Of a stretch of DNA of 64,000 nucleotides, positions 46,507 through 56,572 are shown piece by piece (the stretch's first letter is position 1; the number at the start of each line of letters is the position of its first letter). Both the position numbers and the translations under genes were made by a program. A model generated the notes under the pieces. It saw only the letters and a list, made by a program, of their open reading frames with translations. It searched no databases and had not been told where the DNA came from. Origin of the DNA: Riptortus pedestris (Eukaryota; Arthropoda; Insecta; Hemiptera; Alydidae); contig CM032231.1 of the NCBI GenBank assembly GCA_019009955.1, positions 107,843,001 through 107,907,000 of the forward strand, written 5' to 3'.

Positions 46507-48195
46507 TAGCTCAGATACCCGGCTCCCCCCGGGAATTGATTTGAGGCTGAATGGTGATGGTATTTTTTTGGCAAGGCTTTACTTTGCACACTATTTTGAC
46601 ATTTACCCGTCCCAGTGTTTAGGGTTTATATCCGTTATTGGCGTTTGTTAGTAATAAAATTAATTTTTTATGTAAGACTACACTGTCCTCCATATTGGCA
46701 TATTTCCCGTCTCCTGTGCATTATGCATAGATTTCAATTATTAGGGGCAAAATATTAACATAGGCTTGATTTAATTATTCCAGGTGAGGTACCTCATAGT
46801 TCAAATTGGAATGAATTGTTGAGCATATCAATATTTCTACGCAAATTACTTGCTCCTCACATTGTTCCTTTAGAAATGTATAAAACAAAAGTTAATCTAA
46901 ATAACAAAGTAAACAATTTTTGTTATGTGCACGTTTGCTGAAAAACAAATAGAAAATAAAAAATGCGAGTTTTTCATTTCAGCCTCTCTTATAATCCCCT
47001 CTCCCCTCTGAAACTAAAATTTTTAATATAGCTTATAATCATGGAAGAATTAATGCTAATTCACACACCGAGTTTTGCTAAGTTCGGTTCAATCGTTAGT
47101 GCCCAACAAAATTGTTGGCTCCCGCTTTAGATTTTAGTGTATATTTCGTTTATAATTTTCTATACGACAAAAGTGAATATAACAAAAGTTACTTTAAATA
47201 GTAAAATAAACTACTTTTGTCATGTGAATATTTGCAGAAAAACCAATTGAAAACGAAATACAGGTATTTTTAAACTCAGGCCTCCCTTACAACCCCCACT
47301 CCTGCCCGTCCCTAGAAATGTTGGTATGGCTTATTATAATGAAGGTGTTAGTGCTAATACACGTGCCGAGTTTTATTTAGTTCCATTGAGTCTTTCGTGG
47401 CAAATAAAATTGTTGACTCCCGCTATAATTTTTAGCGTATAACTCATTTATACTTCGGTATACGACGAAAGTGTATATAAGAAAAGTTACTCTAAATAAC
47501 AAAATAAATAACTTTTGTTATGTGCATATTTGCCGAAACCCCAATAGGAAACGAAATATCACTATATTTAATTTTAGGCTTTCCTTATAACCCCCACTCC
47601 TGCCCATCCCTAGAAATGTTAGTATGGCTTATTCTTTCCCGTAAGGGTCCGTTGGGTGACCTATAGAAAAACAAATTTATATTTGAAGAAGAAATGAAAA
47701 TAAGTCTCTAATCATTCCCTCTCCACTGTTTGACACTCCGTGAATAATTCAAATCATAATCATGGATAGCATTTATTATAATTAAATATCATCTATAATG
47801 TACGTATTTTCTATATACAATCTAGCTAATATACTCGGCGATGCCGGGAAATCATCGTACACTGACTAATGATGGTATTTTTATATTTTTTATAGAAAAT
47901 CGTTGAAAAACCAATGGGCATCGGAATATCGCAATTTTTCATTTCAGGCCTACCTTATAACCCCCACTCCTGTTTGTCTCAGAGGATATTAATATAGTCT
48001 ATAGTCTAAGTTGGGTTAGTAGTAATATACATACCAAGTTTCATAAAATTCGGTTCAGCCGTTTATGCGTGAAAAGGTAATAAACAAACAAACAGACACG
48101 AAAGAAACAAAATGCAGTTATGGTGTCTATGACATGTGAAACAAAAAGTTATCGTGAAATTTCGCGAAAAAAATCAATGTACAGACAGAGGTTAC

Positions 48196-48254
<59 letters not shown>

Positions 48255-48373
48255 TAATTTGAACGGACCACATTTTCGTCATCTCCTGAACCGAGGGACA
48301 TTTGACGACATTGGCCGAACATCGCGGCACGAGTACGAACACAAGAGCTGATTTCCCTTAAGGAAAATCTGGT
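45938..48373 (-). mobile_element. HINE-like element, copy 13, split by an insertion
   Basis: The minus-strand right half occupies 45938-46504 (TTCCGTCACGCATTGGCTGCG..., up to CAGACAAATATATA). The left half occupies about 48198-48373 ((TA)n, then TTTGAACGGACC, GAGCTGATTTCCCTTAAGG). The two halves are in the same orientation and together make one copy, with an RTE-like repeat sitting in the (TA)n tract. Two independent fragments are possible but less simple. Confidence 0.65.
46505..48197 (+). mobile_element. RTE-like repeat with ~300-bp tandem units
   Basis: Head CTAGCTCAGATACCCGGC, with ACCCGGC...CCCGGGA able to pair, follows (TA)n directly. Units of about 300 bp start at AAAAGTTA-C/A-TCTAAATA (about 46888, 47182, 47484), each with TTTTGTTATGTG, TTATAACCCCCACTCC and TTGTTGGCTCCCGCT. 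A second head (CTAGCTAATATACTCGGCG) occurs at about 47823. The 3' end has GTTCAGCCGTTTATGCGTG and AAACAAACAAACAGACACG, the style of RTE-type 3' ends. No coding sequence; the RTE label is inference. Confidence 0.5.
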
Positions 48374-49074
48374 AATGATAATAAAAATTGTTTAAAAACA
48401 GCCTTAGAAAACAGAAATAATAATAAAGGCATAAAAAGAAAAACATTCGCAGAACTACTTTTTTCCCTATTCTTCTTTTTTCTTTTTTTAAATTTACATA
48501 TATGCTGGAAACGAATACAGAGTCTTACATAAAAAATATGGATCATAAAAATGATGTTTATATTACAAAACTAATAATGATGGCCTTAATAGGCAGTAGA
48601 ATTATTTTGAATTATTTACATGGCGTCAGGGTGGGTCACCGTCGAATTAGAACGATAGACGATTAGAAAAGTAGCTTTCAGCAATAAGTCCAATTTTGAA
48701 CTGAAAGTATTGCCCTAATTGAACACAGTATAGTTGGTAGAACTGATTTAATTGAATTTGAAGAATTAATTCAAAGCGATTTACTGCTTTGAATAACTTT
48801 GGGCTCCAAATGTTGCATTAGTAAGATGATCTGTGGTACTGATATATCTTGAATAATGATTTGACTGTGAAATTCCAGGTAGCTACTATGAATCGTGGCA
48901 TACATATTCAATTAATATGTATCAGTAGGACGAATCCACATTGGTAAATGTAATAATTCCCTTCATCTTATTATAATGGAGATATACCGAACCCATTGTT
49001 ATATTGTGTGTCAACTAACTAATTTATTTTACTGTTATCTTATTCCAAATATTGCTCAAAGATAACACGCTTTT
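48374..49074. other. No gene seen
   Basis: AT-rich spacer; the frame at 48358-48546 (-) is low-complexity. Confidence 0.4.
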
Positions 49075-49200
49075 AGTAGATTTCCCTTAAGGGAAATCAG
49101 CTATTGAGGTCGTACTCATGACGCGAGTTTCGAAACATTTCTTCAAATGTCCATCGATCCTACCCAGGAGATGACGAAAATGAGGTCCGTTAAAAAATTA

Positions 49201-49263
<63 letters not shown>

Positions 49264-49718
49264 TGTTAACGCTCTAGCGGTCGCAATTTTCGTTTGATCG
49301 TCACCAAACTCGGAATTTAAACGTTTTATGCAAGAATAAAGATCAAGTTCGTTAATGGCTGAAATCAGACCAGTGGGAGGGGGGGGGTTTCTAGACAGGA
49401 GGATTTTCGAAAATTCGAAATACCTCCGTTACTATACGTCGAAAAATTATATAGAATCAATCTTATTGCGAATTGAATTTACTATAAATATTGTTATATA
49501 CATTTATTCCGTATCTTGAATATTAACCGAGATATTTGCATTTTTCTGTTTTCAGCTTCTGAGATGAGATCGGCTAACTTCGGGTCTAGTCGTGAGTTTC
49601 CGTCAAGAGCTAGTTCGGGCCGTTTTCATAACTGTTCGGCTCTCTATTCTGAAATTTCTCTATTGTATAAATTCACGTGGGAAATCTGCTTAGTTTACGC
49701 AGCCGCTGCGTGACGGAC
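49075..49718 (+). mobile_element. HINE-like element, copy 14
   Basis: TTTT|AGTAGATTTCCCTTAAGGG; (TA)n at about 49199-49261; right subfamily with CGTTTTCATAACTGTTCGGC (about 49560-49650); CACGTGGGAAATCTGC; hairpin with one loop change (ACGCAGCCGCTGCGT); GACGGAC|TTTT. 644 bp. Confidence 0.85.
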
Positions 49719-49813
49719 TTTTATTTATTCGCATTGTATATTATAGCTCGTCATGTTTTGTCGTTTTATACAACCTCAAAAATAGACGATTGATTCGTTA
49801 AAATTTTAAAAAT

Positions 49814-49990
49814 GTCCTTCACGCATGGGCTGCGTAAACTAAGCAGATTTCCCACGCAAAGGTTTACAATAGATAAATATACATACAGGAACACTACCTT
49901 GAATGTACAGTGAATAAATACAAACCGTAATGAGAAATCTTTCAGCCAATTATAATACGAGTTTATAATCTCTACAACGGAAACTGGCTG
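49814..49990 (-). mobile_element. HINE right-end fragment
   Basis: GTCCTTCACGCATGGGCTGCG then AAACTAAGCAGATTTCCCACG. It then follows the long-subfamily right half (compare 10600-10700 inverted) and fades near 49990. It lies about 95 bp from copy 14, so the two right ends face each other. Confidence 0.7.
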
Positions 49991-50144
49991 AATTGTAAAC
50001 GAACAGGCTATAATGTCATTTTCATTTTTTTTAGTTTGTGCGAATAGTATAGTTTTTTTATAGCTATTACAATATGGCAGTTCGGTAACCAATATTCCAA
50101 GTGGAGTTGCCAGAGTGGTCCAAAATCAACATTTGAAATATTAC

Positions 50145-50147
<3 letters not shown>

Positions 50148-50196
<49 letters not shown>
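50148..50196. repeat. (TA)n microsatellite
   Basis: Pure TA run just upstream of an RTE-like head, the same juxtaposition as at 46446-46520. Confidence 0.9.
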
Positions 50197-50199
<3 letters not shown>

Positions 50200-50214
50200 A
50201 CATTTTTGTTTCTA

Positions 50215-51125
50215 TATATCTAACTAGCTAAGGTACCTGGTTTCGCTCGGGAAATTATTTGGGACTAAAAGATGATGGTATTTTTTTTGGGTTTTACTTT
50301 GTAATATTTTACATTCTTCCGTGTCAATGCTTAGGATTTAAACCCGAGTCCGGCCTTGTTGACCCCTTCTATAGTTTGTATACCTCATTTATACTTCGTT
50401 GTATGGCAAAAGTTTATATAATAAAAATTTATAGCTTATAATCATGGAAGAATTAATGCTAATTCACATACCTAGTTTTGTTTAGTTCAGTTCAATCGTT
50501 ATTGCCCAACAAAATTGATGGCTTCCGCTTTAGTTTTTGGTGTATATTTCGTTTATACTTCGTTATACGTCAAAAGTGAATATAAGAAAAGTTACTTTAA
50601 ATAACAAAAAAACAACTTTTGTTATATGCACTTTTGCAGAAAAATAAATATATTTCGAAATATCGCAATTTGGTATTTAACTCCTCCCTTATAACCCCCA
50701 CTCCTGTTCGTACCTCGAAAATTTAATATAGCTTATAATCAGGGTGTAGTTTATACCAATCACGTAAGGAGTTTCGTTTTGTTTGGTTGTCTTATGTGAC
50801 ATATAAAATTGTTGGCTCCCACAATAGTTTTTAGCGAATAACTTATTTGTCCTTCGGTATAAAAAAAAATGTGTATATAACAAAAATACTCTAAATAACA
50901 AAGTAAACAACTTTTGTTTTGTGCATATTTGCCGAAAAACCAATAGGAAACGAAATATCGCTAGTTATCAATCTTCCTTATAACCCCCAATCCTATTCGT
51001 CTCAGAGAATATTATTATAGCCTAAAAAAACCTAAGTAGGGTTAGTAGTACTATGCCAAGTTTCATAAAATTGAGTTAAGCCGTTTACGATTCTATAAAG
51101 GACATACAGAAAAACATTCATTTTT
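50215..51125 (+). mobile_element. RTE-like repeat, second copy
   Basis: Head CTAGCTAAGGTACCTGG and TTTCGCTCGGGAAATTATTTGG, then units with AAAAGTTACTTTAAATAAC (about 50588) and AAATACTCTAAATAAC (about 50884), about 296 bp apart. The 3' part has AATTGAGTTAAGCCGTTTACG. Diverged from 46505-48197; no coding sequence. The frames at 50259 (+) and 50689 (-) fall inside it. Confidence 0.5.
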
Positions 51126-51132
51126 ATATATA

Positions 51133-51333
51133 CAGCTCAAAAATGAATAGGGATATTGGTTATTTTTTCTTATCCTATTAATTTTAATTAAATCGACCTT
51201 AATTAAATTACTTTTTTATGGGGGAAAAAAAGACAATAATTTCTAATAAATATTAATGATATTTATAATAAAAAAAATGCTTGGCCCCATAAATACCACA
51301 AAACAGCCAATATCCCTATTCATTTTTGAGCAG
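51133..51333. mobile_element. Tc1/mariner-type MITE
   Basis: A 201-bp element with terminal inverted repeats of at least 26 bp: CAGCTCAAAAATGAATAGGG...ATTGG at the left, and CCAAT...TTCATTTTTGAGCAG at the right (one mismatch at the second base). TA flanks both sides (51131-51132, 51334-51335). The interior is AT-rich and non-coding. It sits in TA-rich DNA at the end of the RTE-like repeat. Ends of the CAG-x-GCTCAAAA type with a TA target are typical of Tc1/mariner elements. Confidence 0.85.
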
Positions 51334-51335
51334 TA

Positions 51336-52009
51336 TATATAGATGAAACAGAGTATACGACAAAAATAAAACAAAACAGCTTATATACACAAATAGGGAG
51401 TTTGCAATTTCCGTTTTTCTCCCCCTCTTAACATTATGGATCACCTCTGCAAATTTATAAAAATAATTCAATTATAATAACTCTCTGTAAATATAAAAAC
51501 GAAATCGCTGTTTAATGGCTTAAGATTAAAGGTAAAATGTAGTAAAAAAAACTAATAGATAAAATAGACACTCGACATGTTGGTTGGAATTTTTTTATTA
51601 AACAATTTTTCAATAAGATTTTATGCATTTTGATAACAAATATTTAGTTAAGTGGTAAATAATATAATTCAGCCCGAAATATCGTCAAAAAAAGATTCGA
51701 ACAAGGCATTCCTGGTGAATCTGCAGGCAAAAAACCCAAGAGCTGTAACGAGAAAAGTACACATACAATGGAAAATGTGATTTACAAGCTTAATCAAAAG
51801 AATAAATAAAAAAGTGGACTAATAGAGGAGTCAAAACCACAGCTGAATACAATTCAGCCAATTTATTTGCATCATTCAATTACCTCTGGTTCACTAATAA
51901 TCGAATCAAATGGAACAATTAAAACACACTTGATTAATTAACTGACGCGAAACTCTGACGCGCTAACTCCTCCCCGGTTTTTTAGTAATTCAATGACATT
52001 ACCTCAATG
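51336..52009. other. No gene seen
   Basis: AT-rich; nothing recognised. Confidence 0.4.
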
Positions 52010-52174
52010 CTATGTATATCTAAAGGCTGCTATTTCCGTCAGCTGATATTGACAGTTTATCAGTGAGAAAGAACAGGTTGGACATACAATTGTATAGTAC
52101 ATGCAAGTAATTAAGTTAACATACCAAATAGTGGGTCGGTTCCGCCAGTATATATATAATACTATTTCAAAAAC
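52010..52174. repeat. HINE-flanking repeat, inverted match to 41995-42145
   Basis: Contains GTCAGCTGATATTGACAG (about 52039), TACATGCAAGTAATTAAGTT (about 52100) and ATATATATAATACTATTTCA, the reverse complement of the flank at 41995-42145 read outward from a HINE right end. Confidence 0.7.
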
Positions 52175-52653
52175 GTCCGTCACGCAGGGGCTGCGGTAAC
52201 TAAGCAGATTTCCCACGTGAGTCACGTATTGGCATTTATCTCAAAAACTAAATGTTCAATGAGAAATATATTTGGTATTTAGGCATCATATTAAGTGCTT
52301 CATAATATAACTGCTTATTGTTTATATGACATGAGTCGGAGTGGGGGTTTACTGAAGGCGGAAAACTAATAAATGCACAAATCTCGGTAAATAATGACGC
52401 ATAACAACATTTATAGAACAGTTCATGTGCAATGTGTAGAACAATATTTATAGTAAATTTAATCTGCAATAAGGTTGGTTCTATACAATTTTTCGATCCG
52501 ACGCATAATAACGGTGATATTAAGAATTTTTGAAATTCTCCACCAATAAACCCCCCCTCCCCTGGTCCGATTTCAGTCATTAACAAACTTGATTTTTTTT
52601 TTTTTTTTGTATAAAACGCTTACATATCAAGTTTCATAACGATAACGGTAAAA

Positions 52654-52710
<57 letters not shown>

Positions 52711-52772
52711 AGATAGCCCGTCCCAAATAGCCATAGTAGCATACAGTGGGCGTAAATAAAAATAAACAAAAG

Positions 52773-52808
<36 letters not shown>

Positions 52809-52930
52809 TTTGAATGGACCTCATTTTCGTCATCTCCTGGGTAGGATCGATGGACATTTGAAGAAAAATTTCGAAAATCGCGTCATGAGTATGATCTCAA
52901 TAGCTGATTTCCGTTAATGGAAATCTGCTA
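52175..52930 (-). mobile_element. HINE-like element, copy 15
   Basis: Right end GTCCGTCACGCAGGGGCTGCG at 52175; an internal duplication of the TTTACTGAAGG...AATATTTATAG region (about 52345-52460); two (TA)n tracts (about 52657-52705 and 52777-52804) separated by about 70 bp of unrelated sequence. The left end is TTTCCGTTAATGGAAATCTGCTA, where the palindrome centre changed to GTTAAT. Confidence 0.8.
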
Positions 52931-53735
52931 ATAAGTTGGTAGACCGTCATCACTGGCTTATCATTGAGTACACTTGGCAAGCCCTTTCGATGCGTTGATA
53001 TCATCCTCAAGCCTGTCCAAAATTGTACTGGGTAGCTTCTTGACAGTTTTAATATTTATGTAGTCCAATGGTCAGTATTAGTTGGTTATCTTCAGTCTGG
53101 AAAAATAAATCCTTTATCTCGTTATTAAGTATTTCAGCTAGGAATCTCCCAGGTAATAAGGGTTTCCTTGTCATGTTTTATTGGATTTTCGTTTTCGAAC
53201 GCCCTTTCATATATAATGAGCAAGCAAATCGACTCACTTGATCATTTGGATAATTGGACCAATTTTGCTGATGAAAAATTGAACTGAATGCCTAGGGACA
53301 CTGAGAGCCTAAATAAGATGGAATTGAGATGTTTAGAGACTCCATTTCGGAGGCATATCAAGGGAATAAGCTGAAGGACGTCCTACTTGAAAAGGAAGAG
53401 GATGTTGACAAGGATAAAAGGGGGCTCTACTCAGATCAGAATTTGAAAGGGCACAGTCAGACTTGAAAAGACAGCTCAAATCGATGGACTATTTCCAAAG
53501 TTGCTTTAAAAGCTAGTGAAGTACTTTTCAAAGGTCGCTCAATTATTATATTTCAGATGAATCGTGTGCTTAACGACATTACCATATTACCAAACGACTG
53601 TATATAGCACATTCAGTGTCAATAAGGGAGTGGTTGATTAATTTTTCCTTTAATAGTTATTAATTAATAGTTAAGTAGGTACTTATTAATACTCTATCTA
53701 GTAAAGAATTATCATAGGGTTTTGCTAAATTAATG
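52931..53735. other. No gene seen
   Basis: Less AT-rich in places (53280-53480) but without an extended frame or recognised motif. Confidence 0.35.
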
Positions 53736-53935
53736 TTCTGAATTTTTTTTTAAAATGATGTTATTATTTTTTGAAAAGGGAGAGCCCATGAAGAGGTGGT
53801 ATATAGACCACGAATCATGAAGGGCAGTATCAATAAAGTTTACTCGAAAAAATGTTTTTTATTGGTGATCTTTGCCAAGAAAATATGAAAAATATATAAA
53901 AATATTGGGTTCAAATTAAGAGGAATTATTTTATT
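53736..53935 (+). mobile_element. Penelope-like tail with hammerhead-like motif
   Basis: TTTTGAAAAGGGAGAGCCC, then the motif at 53784-53825: GCCC, ATGAAGA, stem II GGTGG/CCAC, GAAT (core GAAA changed), and AGGGC pairing with GCCC. CAATAAAGTTTACTCGAAAAAA and TTTTTTATTGGTGATC follow, as in the tails at 34428 and 61327. Confidence 0.6.
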
Positions 53936-54152
53936 ATCTTACTTATCTTATACTGAATTAAAATACGAGACCTAGATAATTGGTTTTACTTCGGATGCAA
54001 CACTTGATTAATAGAGGATGTATGATAAATATTTCAGATTTTATTACACACATGGATCTTTTTTGTAAGTTTAATTATAGTATCCACCCCCTTGGTTGAT
54101 ACACATCAGAAGAACTGTCACTAATATAGACATTTTAAAAGCGTCAGCGAAG
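53936..54152. other. Spacer, no feature seen
   Basis: AT-rich, about 215 bp, nothing recognised. Confidence 0.4.
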
Positions 54153-54817
54153 GATATATATATATTTGTCTGTTATCGCTCTAGCGGTCGCAATTTTTGT
54201 TTGATTGTTACAAAACTCGATATTTAACCGTTTTATGTATAAAGACAGATCAAGTTCGTTAATGCCTGAAATCGGACTAGAGGTAGGGGGGGTTTAGAGG
54301 GGGGGATTTTTGAAAATTCAAAATATCTCCGTTATTATGCATCGGATCGAAAAATTGTATAAAACTAATCTTATTGCAAATTAAATTTACTATAAATACT
54401 GTTATATAAATTTATTCTCTATCTTGAATATTAACCGAGATATTTGCATTTTTATGAAATCTGTGGTCGGGTATAGTTCGGATTAGGTCGGCCGTTTCCG
54501 TAACTGTTCAGCTCAGGTGGTAGCTTCTTCTAACCTTACCTGTCGTTTCTAACCTTACCTTACCTTCGTTACCTTTGTGAGATTTATGCAAATACGTTCT
54601 CTTCATCCGCCCCCCCCCCCTTCTTGGACTACTAAAATTTGAGTTATTAAAATATAAATTATTCTTACACTTCAGAAGCCGTTTCAGTTGGGAATTTATT
54701 TTAATTAACTGAAAGATTTCTCATTACCGTTTGTATTTAATCACCAGTATGCAGATTTCTCTATTGTAAAACCACATGGGAAATCTGCTTAGTATACGCA
54801 GCCCCTGCGTGACGGAC
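54153..54817 (+). mobile_element. HINE-like element, left end missing
   Basis: Begins in a short (TA) run followed by TTTGTCTGTTATCGCTCTAG. The right half carries parts of both subfamilies (the GCCGTTTCCGTAACTGTTC stretch near 54499 and the poly-C stretch near 54609). The right terminus is intact (CACATGGGAAATCTGC, hairpin, GACGGAC|TTTTT). Confidence 0.8.
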
Positions 54818-55000
54818 TTTTTTAACTTAATGGTGATGCGTACGCTGAAGGGCACCTATGAAACGGTCTCAAAATTGAGTCAATTTTCTTTCACTAAAAT
54901 AAGCACACAAAATTGACTGAGTTAGAAATTGGTAATATCTTGTATTCATTTTCATACTACAAAAACATTGCACCCTTATTTTTATAGAATTATTTATTTG
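54818..55000. other. Spacer
   Basis: No feature recognised. Confidence 0.4.
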
Positions 55001-55226
55001 GGGCTCAGGTTAGCCATGTGAGTTAAAGCATTGGCTTTAATCTCACATAGTAAACCTAGAGTGGCGAGTTCGATTCCTGCCTGGGCAATAGGAATTTATT
55101 TAGTGACGGAGTTCATTAAATAAAATAAATAGTCCCACCCTGGCTAGAAAAGGGTGGTAACCTCTAGAGAACGCGTCCCAATTAGCTTTAGTTGCAAAAT
55201 GTGGACGTTAATAAATAATAATAATT
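55001..55226 (+). mobile_element. SINE copy
   Basis: Head GGGCTCAGGTTAGCCATGTG (box A region), CGAGTTCGATTCCTGCCTGGG (box B and acceptor side; GCTCAG can pair with CTGGGC), body with CTAGAAAAGGGTGGTAACC, and 3' end ATGTGGACGTTAATAAATAATAATAA. It is tRNA-like in outline but is not a functional tRNA gene: the anticodon arm is not well formed and the transcript continues into a SINE body. Confidence 0.8.
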
Positions 55227-55430
55227 ATTTAAAATCTATCTTTAACTACGAGACGTTTATTCGTAGGTTTGTTGAAGAACCAAAGAAATATAAAATCTTT
55301 TGCCAGAGTTAATTTCTTTCTTTCCTTCTATGAATAAGAGTTTTCAGAAGGCTTGCGAAGGTGAACCTAATTTAGAACATGGTCATATATATAAGTGGCA
55401 TTTGGTCCTGGATTTTATTATATTTTTTAG

Positions 55431-55688
55431 GACGTTCGTCAAGCTGGATTAAAACTTCGCGGAATTCAATTCAAGCTTTTATATGTATTCTATCTTCAAA
55501 GAGATGAAGCCCTTAAGCGGCTTTTCTTTCAGTGGCCTGTTTCTGTGAAGTATACTAAAAATGGTATTCATAAAAATCTGGATCCTCGCCGGCATCTATT
55601 GAAGATTCCTCCTCACCATATAGGACCATATATGGTGGCTGGTTATTTTAGAATAATGCAAACAATAGCAGTTCTTTATTTATCGTAA
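55431..55688 (+). CDS. Possible terminal exon, product unknown
   Basis: Eighty-five codons open from a splice-acceptor-like TATTATATTTTTTAG|GAC to a TAA at 55686-55688. The translation has a balanced, basic and hydrophobic composition (AGLKLRGIQFKLLYV, then LFFQWPVSVKYTKNG, then DPRRHLLKIPPHHIGPYM) quite unlike the microsatellite frames around it, and the bases are richer in G and C than the neighbours. There is no ATG at the 5' end, so if real it is a 3' exon or an internal exon read to its end. I do not recognise the family. It could be an eroded transposon ORF instead. It lies between a SINE and a (CA)n/(TA)n microsatellite. Confidence 0.4.
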   Translation, partial: DVRQAGLKLRGIQFKLLYVFYLQRDEALKRLFFQWPVSVKYTKNGIHKNLDPRRHLLKIPPHHIGPYMVAGYFRIMQTIAVLYLS

Positions 55689-55754
55689 TTGGGTATTTTT
55701 TTAGCGTTCCTTATTCATACACAAAGGTAATATAAACTGAACGGCACGCGCGCG

Positions 55755-55755
55755 C

Positions 55756-55827
<72 letters not shown>
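55755..55827. repeat. (CA)n-(TA)n compound microsatellite
   Basis: CGCGCGCACACCCACC, then about 40 bp of CA, then about 30 bp of TA. The following CATCCAAGG...GCGTCATGAGTGCAATC may be a very eroded HINE left block in minus orientation. Confidence 0.9.
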
Positions 55828-55834
<7 letters not shown>

Positions 55835-56222
55835 TCATCCAAGGATATTTGGAGATTTGTTTTCTCCAAATGTGCGTCATGAGTGCAATCTTATTTGCTA
55901 ATTCCCCGCTAGGATTCTTGGTAAAAATCAGTTGAATTTTTAAAGTATGACATTTAGCTTTATCGGTCAGTGTAAAGTATTTGATGGCATCATCATTCTG
56001 CTAAATTTTATACTAGTAAAGGGCACTTTTTATTTACGATCTGATTTTTAATATTCGTAAGGTACGCATCTGTGTAATGTTTTATTTTTTTTTATAAATA
56101 CTTTTTCCGTTAAATATTCATTTATGAATAATATTTGCCCATTAATGAAAATTTAAAAATAAAAATCAAAGAAATTACAGAGCGTTGGAATATTGAAAGT
56201 AGAAAAATCCGAATAGGGGAGG

Positions 56223-56477
56223 TTGTTCTTGCCCGGACACACTAAATTAACACATAGTTATTTATTGAAAGGCTTATTTCTACCAACCTGCGATTTTTGT
56301 AATGTCCATTTCACTGTCTCACATTTTCTCTTTAATTGTAAAAAATACGATCTTCCAAGAAGAGCTTTGAACCTTAAACAGAACATAAGAGAACTCCTTA
56401 GAGACGAAGAAGAATTTTTGTCTTCTTCTTCGTCTCTAAGGCTTCTTGCATTTTTAAGAGAAACTTGTTTGTTCTAA
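56223..56477 (+). pseudogene. ORF2 C-terminal tail with CCHC motif
   Basis: The frame has GHTKLTHSYLLKG, the counterpart of R-I-G-H-T-x-L-T-x-x-x-L-M in the copy at 23051. CDFCNVHFTVSHFLFNC (C-x2-C...H-x4-C, complete) and RELLRDEEEFL follow. It ends LAFLRETCLF. The usual RIG before HT is lost through a frameshift around 56220, so the upstream coding sequence is out of phase. A serine run (SSSSS) comes from the hairpin at 56396-56441. Confidence 0.7.
56396..56441. repeat. 18-bp perfect hairpin inside the ORF2 tail
   Basis: CCTTAGAGACGAAGAAGA at 56396-56413 is perfectly inverted at 56424-56441, around a 10-base spacer. It changes the local protein to E/S-rich residues and is absent from the other ORF2 tails. 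Confidence 0.9.
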
Positions 56478-56572
56478 GAAATATAGATCCATCTACCGCT
56501 AATGGAAAAAGGCGGATGCGGTATATTGTAATAAATGAAATAAAATAACATAAAATAAAATAAATAATAATA

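Larger units (their letters stand above)
56160..56572 (+). mobile_element. 5'-truncated non-LTR retrotransposon
   Basis: ORF2 tail plus a very short 3' UTR and an AAATAAAATAAC...AAATAAATAATAAT tail at about 56531-56572. Confidence 0.65.

Noticed and set aside
46446..51340. CRISPR array or satellite array in the 300-bp repeat region
   Set aside because: Units are long, diverged, few in number and without unique spacers of constant length; the head and the CAAACAAACAGAC end fit a retroelement-type repeat.
55001..55088. tRNA gene
   Set aside because: T arm and box A/B are recognisable, but the anticodon arm is poor, and the same head is joined to a conserved SINE body in three places with retroposition hallmarks.
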